Position numbers and translations under genes: made by a program. Positions 1 through 6,278 of a DNA stretch of 23,806 nucleotides are shown one piece after another. Where the stretch lies: NCBI GenBank assembly GCA_035353855.1, contig DAOQAK010000058.1:1-23806 (forward strand). The letters are read 5' to 3'. The notes beneath the pieces were generated by a model that was given only the letters and a program-made list of their open reading frames with translations, made no database searches and was not told the origin of the DNA. The number at the start of each line of letters is the position of its first letter. The first letter of the stretch is position 1. This stretch comes from Bacteroidales bacterium (GTDB lineage Bacteria > Bacteroidota > Bacteroidia > Bacteroidales > CG2-30-32-10).

Positions 1-46
1 CTATATTTACAACTTAATTTGTTTGGCTAAATTTTAGTCGGACAGC

Positions 47-119
47 AATGATAATTTATATTTATTATATAAAAGTGCTTTTCAACTTTGTAAATAATAA
101 TTTAAAAAAAATTATCATT
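47..119. repeat. 11-bp inverted repeat flanking the first gene's putative promoter
   Basis: Bases 47-57 (aatgataattt) and 109-119 (aaattatcatt) are perfect reverse complements, 51 bases apart. The right arm ends on the base before the ATG at 120. Between them, 83-90 (caactttg) differs by one base from the TAnnTTTG -10-type box of Bacteroidota, but no convincing -33 box is seen. The arms could pair in mRNA and hide the start, or form a split operator in DNA. The region is very AT-rich, so chance is possible. Confidence 0.4.
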
Positions 120-1499
120 ATGTCAAAACCACTCACAAAAGATGACTGGATAAAAATCGGTCAGAAAATGATGGAAGACCATGCAAAAGCAGTGAAAATC
201 GCTAAAACCAGAAAATTCGACACTATTGCCACTCATGGTTTGTACAACATGGAAAAAGCTTTCAGCGGAAATTCAGGTTCTATTATGGAACCTATTTATC
301 TTACCACTGCTGAAGCATATGTAGACAGCGCCCACATGGAAGCGGCGCTTGCTTATGAAATGCCAACATGGTGTTACTCCCGAATTGCAAACCCTTCTAA
401 CGGATTTCTAGAAGATACCATTGCACTGCTCGAATCGTACGATTCAGATATTGAAGCATCGTGCCTGGCTACATCAAGTGGTATGGCTGCAATAAGGACA
501 GCTACGGATGCATTTTTAATTAAAGATGATAAATTACCAAAGCCAAATTTTGTAACCAGCGCAAAAGTTTATGACGGAACATTTCAGCAATTCTCGGTGC
601 GCCGTTATAAAGAGCAGGGGATAGATGTAAGATGGATAAAAAATCCTTATGATTTGAATGAATGGAAATCGCAAATAGATGAAGGTACCCGCTTTGTGTA
701 TGGCGAATTCCCTTCTAATCCGGCTGTTGCCATTTTTGATATTGAAGAAGTAGTAAAGCTTGCACATAAATTTGGCGTTCCTATGATTGTTGATGCAACC
801 TGTGCATCACCTGCATTGACAAGGCCTTTATTATACGGTGCCGATATTGTAATTCAATCGGGAACAAAAGTTATTTCAACAAACGGAACTTCAATTTGTG
901 GAATGCTTACTTCTCGTAAAAACATTGTCAGTAAAGTTGGTTGTGATGAAATGAAAGCTGACTTTGCTGTATGGGCAAAGCTTTGGCCATACAGAGATAA
1001 CGGTCCTTCAATAAGTCCTATCAATTCAATTTTAACTTTGAATGATTTACGTTCGTTGCGTATGCGTATTTCGCAGATGAGTGATACGGGAATGAAAGTA
1101 GCAACCTATCTTGAAAATCACCCGAAGATTGATAAAGTTTATTATCCCGGCTTGAAAAGTTATCCTGCACATGAAATAGCAAAAAAATATATGAAGCTTG
1201 CTGATACTAATGAAAACAAGTATTCATATATGATGGCAATGGAAATAAAAGAAAAAGCGCCAATGGATTCTGTTAATGCACGTAAGTTTTACGATGCATT
1301 ACAAATGATCTGGAGGGCTACAGATTTAGGTCGTTGCAAAACCGTTGCCACACTGAATGCAATTTCAACACATCAGCAGCAGGGTGAAGAAGGAAGAAAA
1401 CTTGCCGAGATAAAACCTTCTACTTGTCGCATAGCTGTTGGTATAGAAGATGCCGATGATATAATCAGGGATTTGGAACAGGCACTTGCAAAAATTTAA
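120..1499 (+). CDS. Cys/Met metabolism PLP-dependent enzyme (methionine gamma-lyase / cystathionine synthase superfamily), divergent
   Basis: A 459-residue fold-type I PLP enzyme of the Cys/Met-metabolism family. I start it at ATG 120 (MSKPLTKDD); the upstream in-frame ATG at 48 adds only an AT-rich, Ile/Tyr/Asn-rich leader. Visible motifs: YSR at 86-88, which in the family contacts the PLP phosphate; SSGMAA near 119-124; VYDGTF at 150-155, where relatives have YGGT; SNP near 199-201; the PLP-binding Asp in VDATCASP (D225); and the Schiff-base lysine in SGTK (K250). The C-terminal CRIAVGIED keeps the arginine that binds the substrate alpha-carboxylate, so an amino-acid substrate is likely. 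The usual GHSD-type loop after the lysine is replaced by STNGTSICG, so this is an outlying subgroup. Family reactions are beta/gamma-elimination or replacement at C4 sulfur or oxygen amino acids; which one cannot be read here. It leads a same-strand set with a homoserine-dehydrogenase homologue, AOR and ALDH. Confidence 0.85.
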   Translation: MSKPLTKDDWIKIGQKMMEDHAKAVKIAKTRKFDTIATHGLYNMEKAFSGNSGSIMEPIYLTTAEAYVDSAHMEAALAYEMPTWCYSRIANPSNGFLEDTIALLESYDSDIEASCLATSSGMAAIRTATDAFLIKDDKLPKPNFVTSAKVYDGTFQQFSVRRYKEQGIDVRWIKNPYDLNEWKSQIDEGTRFVYGEFPSNPAVAIFDIEEVVKLAHKFGVPMIVDATCASPALTRPLLYGADIVIQSGTKVISTNGTSICGMLTSRKNIVSKVGCDEMKADFAVWAKLWPYRDNGPSISPINSILTLNDLRSLRMRISQMSDTGMKVATYLENHPKIDKVYYPGLKSYPAHEIAKKYMKLADTNENKYSYMMAMEIKEKAPMDSVNARKFYDALQMIWRATDLGRCKTVATLNAISTHQQQGEEGRKLAEIKPSTCRIAVGIEDADDIIRDLEQALAKI

Positions 1500-1516
1500 A
1501 ACTCACCCCCGCAGTA

Positions 1517-1539
1517 CCTTTCTCCACATTGGAGAGGGG
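1517..1539. repeat. hairpin of a probable dispersed intergenic repeat
   Basis: The stem tctcca / tggaga (1521-1526 and 1530-1535) has a cat loop and extends through cctt / gggg with two G-U pairs to 1517-1539. The flanks (cacccccgc before, gaagcgaagggag after) resemble, from memory, a short GC-rich repeat seen in many Bacteroidota intergenic regions. It is clearly richer in G and C than its surroundings. There is no T tract, so it is not a classic terminator, though it could stabilise or attenuate a transcript running from the PLP gene to the next one. Confidence 0.55.
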
Positions 1540-1608
1540 GAAGCGAAGGGAGTAAGAAAAAAATAAAAAATAAAATATAAATCATTAATCAATTATAAAT
1601 TAAAAAAC

Positions 1609-2631
1609 ATGAAACACAAAATTGCATTATTAGGATTTGGCACAGTTGGCCAGGGAATCAGTGAGATTCTTCTCAACAAAAAAAACTTTTTAAAAGAAAA
1701 ATATAATTTCGAATTCGACATTGTTGCTGTTGGTGACTTTGTTTACGGAAATTGTTATAACCCCAATGGACTTGATATTCCTTTCATGCTTGAAGAAGCA
1801 AAGGCAAAGAAAAAATTTACAAAAGATGTTTCAAAATTGGATAATGTTGCTCTCATTAAAGAAAGCAATGCTACTGTTCTTTGCGAACTTACATTTACTG
1901 ATTTAACTACCGGTGGACCTGCTATTGACCATGTACGTGCAGCTTTGGAATCAGGTAAGCATGTTGTAACAAGCAATAAAGGACCAGCCGCATTGAAATA
2001 TGCAGAATTCAAAAAACTCGCTGATAGTAAAGGTGTGAAATTTTTTATTGAAGGAACTGTTTGCGCAGGAACTCCAATTATCAATTTAGCTGAAGGCCCT
2101 CTTGCTGGTTGTGAAATTTCTAAGATTCGCGGTATCCTGAACGGAACAACAAATTATATGTTGACCGAAATGGAAAAAGGTATGGATTACAATGCTGTTC
2201 TTAAAGTTGCTCAGGAACTGGGTTACGCAGAAGCCGATCCTACGGGCGATGTAGAAGGTTATGAAGCTCGCGGAAAAGTGACTATCCTTGCAAATATCGT
2301 AATGGGCGCACCATTAAAAATAAATGATGTTACCTGTAACGGCATCACTAAAATTTCTCCGGCTGATATGGAACAAGCCAAGAAAGAAGGTAAACGCTGG
2401 AAACTTATTGGTTGTGTTGAGAAGAAAGATGGAAAAGTTTACGGTTCAGTTGCTCCCGAAATGGTTCCATTATCACATCCTTTGGCAGGAGTTATGGGCG
2501 CTACAAATGCATTGACTTTTACAACAGACATGTTGGGTGATGTTACTATTGTTGGTCCTGGTGCAGGAAGAATGCAGACCGGTTTCTCAATATTGACTGA
2601 CCTTTTGAGAATTCATAAAGAAGTGAAATAG
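1609..2631 (+). CDS. homoserine dehydrogenase-like NAD(P)-dependent oxidoreductase, no ACT domain
   Basis: A 340-residue protein with the homoserine dehydrogenase architecture: a Rossmann motif GFGTVGQG (residues 9-16), TSNKGP with K124, the substrate-domain motif ILNGTTNYML (176-185), and the catalytic block AEADPTGDVEGYEARGK (207-223). Family members interconvert L-homoserine and L-aspartate 4-semialdehyde with NAD(P). It is as short as single-domain forms and lacks the C-terminal ACT domain used for threonine feedback, and no aspartokinase lies nearby; both fit a non-biosynthetic role. Two sites are unusual: Glu replaces the Asp expected at position 219 four residues before Lys223, and VCAGTP replaces the usual VGGGIP/VGAGLP-type loop near 151-156. 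A related but different substrate is therefore possible. It begins 109 bases after the PLP enzyme gene. Confidence 0.82.
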   Translation: MKHKIALLGFGTVGQGISEILLNKKNFLKEKYNFEFDIVAVGDFVYGNCYNPNGLDIPFMLEEAKAKKKFTKDVSKLDNVALIKESNATVLCELTFTDLTTGGPAIDHVRAALESGKHVVTSNKGPAALKYAEFKKLADSKGVKFFIEGTVCAGTPIINLAEGPLAGCEISKIRGILNGTTNYMLTEMEKGMDYNAVLKVAQELGYAEADPTGDVEGYEARGKVTILANIVMGAPLKINDVTCNGITKISPADMEQAKKEGKRWKLIGCVEKKDGKVYGSVAPEMVPLSHPLAGVMGATNALTFTTDMLGDVTIVGPGAGRMQTGFSILTDLLRIHKEVK

Positions 2632-2645
2632 TGAAATGGAGAATT

Positions 2646-2705
2646 GATGAAACGGAGAATGGGTGAACTAATTTTAAAAATGGAAGCTCCATTCTCCAAT
2701 TCATC
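2646..2705. repeat. 17-bp imperfect inverted repeat between the oxidoreductase and AOR genes
   Basis: Arms 2646-2662 (gatgaaacggagaatgg) and 2689-2705 (ccattctccaattcatc) are complementary at 15 of 17 positions, with a 26-base loop. A partial third copy (atggagaattgatga) starts at 2636. This is the look of a mobile-repeat remnant or palindromic intergenic unit. No T tract follows, so it need not stop transcription. Confidence 0.6.
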
Positions 2706-2740
2706 TATTCAGAATAAAATTTTGAAATAACGAATAAATT

Positions 2741-4489
2741 ATGTCATATACCCGAAAGTGCTTGTACATCGACCTTACAAAAGGCAAGTACGAGTTTAAA
2801 GAAACAGATAAATCGCTGATAGAAAAATATATCGGAGCGAAAGGGATGGGTTTTGCATTACTCAATAAATTAAATCCATCACCGGAACCTCTCAGTCCTG
2901 AAAATCCATTGATCTTTATTAACGGACCTTTCACAGGAACTAAAATCCAGACAAGTGCAAGAACTATGCTGGTTACACGATCACCATTAACAGGCAGCGC
3001 GCTTGATTCACATTGTGGTGGAAATTTTGGACCACGTTTAAAATTTGCAGGATACGATTATATTTATATAACCGGAAAAGCTGCAAAACCTACATACATC
3101 TATATTAACGAAGATAAGATTGAATTTCGTGATGCTTCAGAAATCTGGGGAAAAGGAATTTATTTTACAAACGATGAATTAATAAAACGCCATCAGGGAA
3201 CTGATCCGCGTGTTGCTTGTATTGGTCCGGCCGGTGAAAATTTTTCACACATTGCATGTGTTGGTGTTGATAAACATCGTCAGTTTGGCCGGGGCGGTTC
3301 AGGTGCAGTAATGGGCTCGAAGAATTTGAAAGCAATTGTTGTTGATGGAAATATTCCTATAAAATATTTTGATGAAGAAAAATTCAAAGTAGTAAATGCA
3401 GAAGCAACTAAAAAAATTCTTGATAATCCCGGCATAAAATTCCGCAGACAAAAAGGTACGATGAAATGTATTCGCGGATGTCAGACCAACCATATTCTTC
3501 CAACAAAGAACTGGTCGAAAGTTGAATTCGAGGAATTCGAAGAAATAAGTTCTGAAACAACCAGAAAAGAACTAAATTGGAAAGATACCGGATGTTATAA
3601 TTGTTCTATTCGTTGTTCTAAATGGGCTCGTTGGGATGGACGTGAAATTGAAGGACCTGAATACGAAACTGCCGCATTAATGGGCTCGAACTGCGAGATT
3701 GCAAGCATTAAAGATATTGCACTGGCAAATGATATTTGCAATGATTTGGGAATGGATACTATCAGTGCCGGTGGTACTGTAGGTTTTGCAATGGAATGTT
3801 ATGAAAAAGGTTTGCTTGGAAATAATTTCGGAGTTAAACTAAATTGGGGAAATGCCGAAGCGCAGCGCGAATTGCTAGAACAGATGGCATACCGCAAAGG
3901 ACCCGGTGAAATTTTTTCTGATGGAACTAAAGTTGCTTCACAAAAAATTGGTAAAGGCAGCGAAGATATTGCAATCAATATTTATGGAATGGAACTTTCA
4001 GGAATAAATCCTTTAGGTTCACTTACCATGGGCGTTGCAATGGCTGTTGCCGATTTTGCAAGTCATACACGTTTGTGGATTGCCGAACAGGAAATGGGAC
4101 CCGATTTTAAAATCGAAGATATTGTTCCAACTGTTGTTGAAGGCATCGACACTACTAATGTTAGAAACAGTTTAGTGGTTTGTGATTTTGTTCCATTACC
4201 ACTTGATGTTTTTGCAGGAATACTCAATGCCGCTACTGGCAGCAATCATACGGGTAAATCGCTTCTTGAAACAGGAACACGCATCACGCATCTGGCAAGA
4301 AGTTACAATACCCGCAATGGCAGAAAACATACTGATGACACACTTCCCGGTCGTTTCTTTAATGAAACAACTTTGTCGGGATTCATGGAAGGAAAAAAAT
4401 TAGATAAAGAATATTTTAATTCTTTCGTTCAAAAATACTACGCAATGCGCGAGTGGAGCAGTACAGGAGAACCCACCAAAGCATTTTAA
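2741..4489 (+). CDS. aldehyde:ferredoxin oxidoreductase (tungsten/molybdenum-pterin family)
   Basis: A 582-residue member of the AOR family, which oxidises aldehydes to carboxylic acids and passes two electrons to ferredoxin (or can run in reverse with low-potential electrons). The N-terminal AFOR domain shows RTMLVTRSPLTG (74-85) and GRGGSGAVMGSKNLKAI (183-199). The [4Fe-4S] ligands are visible as CYNCSIRC (C285, C288, C292), with the distal cysteine at C481 in VVCDF. This is the same C-x2-C-x3-C plus distal Cys pattern as the Pyrococcus enzyme. EGPEYE (304-309) is the family motif near the pterin site. Length is close to the usual 600. No adjacent ferredoxin, FeS subunit or pterin-synthesis gene is seen, so it presumably acts alone with soluble ferredoxin in the cytoplasm. 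The enzyme class is oxygen-sensitive. An extra CxxxC (C243, C247) lies before the cluster motif. The aldehyde it uses is unknown; its neighbours suggest an amino-acid-derived one. Confidence 0.92.
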   Translation: MSYTRKCLYIDLTKGKYEFKETDKSLIEKYIGAKGMGFALLNKLNPSPEPLSPENPLIFINGPFTGTKIQTSARTMLVTRSPLTGSALDSHCGGNFGPRLKFAGYDYIYITGKAAKPTYIYINEDKIEFRDASEIWGKGIYFTNDELIKRHQGTDPRVACIGPAGENFSHIACVGVDKHRQFGRGGSGAVMGSKNLKAIVVDGNIPIKYFDEEKFKVVNAEATKKILDNPGIKFRRQKGTMKCIRGCQTNHILPTKNWSKVEFEEFEEISSETTRKELNWKDTGCYNCSIRCSKWARWDGREIEGPEYETAALMGSNCEIASIKDIALANDICNDLGMDTISAGGTVGFAMECYEKGLLGNNFGVKLNWGNAEAQRELLEQMAYRKGPGEIFSDGTKVASQKIGKGSEDIAINIYGMELSGINPLGSLTMGVAMAVADFASHTRLWIAEQEMGPDFKIEDIVPTVVEGIDTTNVRNSLVVCDFVPLPLDVFAGILNAATGSNHTGKSLLETGTRITHLARSYNTRNGRKHTDDTLPGRFFNETTLSGFMEGKKLDKEYFNSFVQKYYAMREWSSTGEPTKAF

Positions 4490-4561
4490 AAAAAAATTGA
4501 AATTTTAACCTAAGTAAAATTCTCTTGAACCAAAAATCATTAAATACGAAAATTATGCAAT

Positions 4562-4603
4562 CGATATGTACAATAAAGCATATCGAAATTTATATATAAA
4601 TTT
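4562..4603. promoter_or_regulatory. hairpin plus 18-bp perfect palindrome upstream of the aldehyde dehydrogenase gene
   Basis: cgatatg (4562-4568) pairs with catatcg (4579-4585). The next base begins a perfect 18-bp palindrome, 4586-4603 (aaatttatatataaattt). The ALDH start codon follows 16 bases later at 4620. The arrangement could be an operator or an mRNA structure near the start, but the composition is almost pure A/T, so chance cannot be excluded. Confidence 0.35.
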
Positions 4604-4619
4604 TATAGACTATATTATT

Positions 4620-6038
4620 ATGGAAACGATGACAAAAGAAAATTGTGTAGCATGTAAGGAATTGATTCCTGTTTACGACCCGTTCGATAATTCGATTGTA
4701 GGAGAAGTAAAAAAATCAACAAAACAAGATGCTTTAAAAGCAATTGAAATAGCACAAAGAGGCTATGAGATTATTCGTAAGATGTCTGTTCATGAAAGAG
4801 CAACAATACTTTTCAGAACAGCCGAAATTGTTGAAAAGAATAAAGAAGAGTTTGCCGTTACCATTGCACGCGAAGGATCAAAAACCATTAAAGAAGCACG
4901 TAAAGAAGCAAACCGTTGTGTGAACACTCTGCGCGTTTCTGCTGAAGAATCGAAACGTTTGCTTGGCGAAACCATTCCTTTCGATTCATTTCCCGGTGGC
5001 GAAAATAAATTAGGATATTATTATCGTCAGCCAATTGGAGTTGTTCTTGCAATTACTCCGTTCAACGATCCGCTGAATTTGGTTGCACATAAGCTGGGAC
5101 CCGCAATTGCTGCCGGAAACAGCGTGGTGTTAAAACCTGCAACGGTTACTCCACTTTCTGCAATAAAACTCGCTGAAGCCATGTTTGCCACAGGTTTACC
5201 AAAAGAATGTTTACAGGTTGTAACCGGAAACGGAAGTGAGATTGGTCCAGCTCTTGTTCAGGATGAACGTATCCGGATGGTAAGCTTTACCGGTGGTTTC
5301 GATGCCGGAAAAGAGATCACAAAAATTGCAGGCATTAAGAAAATCGGAATGGAATTAGGTTCTAATTCACCTGTGATTGTTTGGGATGATGTGGATGTTG
5401 ACTATGCCGTTGAAAGCTGCGTGAGTGGCGCATTCTGGGCTGCCGGACAAAATTGTATAGGCGTTCAGCGCATTTATATTCACAAAAGAATTTATAATGA
5501 ATTCCGTGATAAATTTGTTGCACGTACATTGAAATATAAAATCGGAAACAAGATGCAGGAAGATTGTGACATGGGTCCGATGATTACTGAAAAAGAAGCC
5601 GAACGTGTTGAAAAATGGATTAAAGAAGCAGTGAGCCTTGGTGCAAAATGTTTATGCGGTGGCAAACGTAAAGGTGCAATTATGGAACCATCGGTTTTGG
5701 AAAATGTTCCTGAAAATGCGACCATTCATAAGGAAGAAGTTTTCGGGCCGGCTGTAAATCTTTACCAGGTTGAAACAATGGACGAAGCTATTGCAAAAGC
5801 AAACAGTCTGCCTTTCGGATTGCATGCTGCTGTTTTTTGCAACAATATTAACCTTGCTATGAAAGCTGCATACGGCGTGGATTGTGGCGGAGTTATCATC
5901 AATGATTCTACCGATTATCGTTTAGACTCTATGCCTTTTGGCGGAATTAAAAATTCAGGACTTGGACGTGAAGGAATAAAATTCTCTTTACAGGAAATGA
6001 CTGAACCAAAAATGGTTTGTATTAATATGATGAATTAA
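4620..6038 (+). CDS. NAD(P)-dependent aldehyde dehydrogenase (lactaldehyde / non-phosphorylating GAPDH-like subfamily)
   Basis: I start this 472-residue protein at ATG 4620 (METMTKENC); an upstream in-frame ATG at 4566 adds 18 AT-coded residues and lies inside the hairpin. Aldehyde dehydrogenase motifs are complete: ITPFNDP with the oxyanion Asn (N149), LKPA with the cofactor lysine (K172), FTGG (223-226), MELGSNSP with the general-base Glu (E245), AAGQNCIG with the nucleophile Cys (C279), and EEVFGP near the C-terminus. The sequence around the nucleophile and the following QRIYIHKRIY resemble the lactaldehyde/glyceraldehyde-3-phosphate/succinate-semialdehyde group rather than acylating CoA-dependent enzymes. 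It would oxidise an aldehyde to the acid with NAD(P)+. It is the last of four same-strand genes, 130 bases after AOR. The substrate is not determined; aspartate semialdehyde is a contextual guess. Confidence 0.88.
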   Translation: METMTKENCVACKELIPVYDPFDNSIVGEVKKSTKQDALKAIEIAQRGYEIIRKMSVHERATILFRTAEIVEKNKEEFAVTIAREGSKTIKEARKEANRCVNTLRVSAEESKRLLGETIPFDSFPGGENKLGYYYRQPIGVVLAITPFNDPLNLVAHKLGPAIAAGNSVVLKPATVTPLSAIKLAEAMFATGLPKECLQVVTGNGSEIGPALVQDERIRMVSFTGGFDAGKEITKIAGIKKIGMELGSNSPVIVWDDVDVDYAVESCVSGAFWAAGQNCIGVQRIYIHKRIYNEFRDKFVARTLKYKIGNKMQEDCDMGPMITEKEAERVEKWIKEAVSLGAKCLCGGKRKGAIMEPSVLENVPENATIHKEEVFGPAVNLYQVETMDEAIAKANSLPFGLHAAVFCNNINLAMKAAYGVDCGGVIINDSTDYRLDSMPFGGIKNSGLGREGIKFSLQEMTEPKMVCINMMN

Positions 6039-6278
6039 TAATATGTCAAATATTAGATAACAAATGTAAAATTGCAAAATGGATAAATAGTTTTGACATT
6101 TTCCATTTCACATCTTCAATGATAAATAAATTTAAAGTTCCTTCCAAATAAATGCAGAAGGTTTTTCTATTTTAAACTCTGTGCAGCTCTGTCAACTCTG
6201 AGGACTCTGTGTTGAAATAGTTAAATATTTTTAACACAGAGGACACGGAGAAAAAAGAGTTTCACAGAGAAAGTTGCT
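6039..6278. other. 240-bp convergent intergenic region with inverted repeats
   Basis: This gap separates the + strand ALDH gene from the - strand repeat-protein gene, so it must end two converging transcripts. It holds an 8-bp inverted repeat atgtcaaa / tttgacat (6043-6050, 6092-6099) and a larger element rich in ctctgtg words (6178-6245). I see no coding potential in it. Confidence 0.6.
6205..6241. repeat. ctctgtg / cacagag inverted repeat, possible bidirectional terminator
   Basis: ctctgtgttgaaa (6205-6217) pairs with ttttaacacagag (6229-6241) at 12 of 13 positions around an 11-base AT loop. Further ctctgtg/ctctgtc words lie just upstream (6178-6193), and a broken continuation lies downstream (gacacggag, then cacagag at 6263). 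I recall similar ctctgtg-rich elements in gaps of other Bacteroidota genomes. Its place between convergent genes fits termination in both directions, but there is no uninterrupted T tract. Confidence 0.5.

Noticed and set aside
48..119. N-terminal extension of the PLP enzyme from ATG 48
   Set aside because: The added residues are AT-coded Ile/Tyr/Asn/Lys, lie over a promoter-like box and an inverted repeat, and are not expected in the family.
4566..4619. N-terminal extension of the aldehyde dehydrogenase from ATG 4566
   Set aside because: The extension falls within the hairpin and palindrome and has no family counterpart; ATG 4620 fits the domain start.
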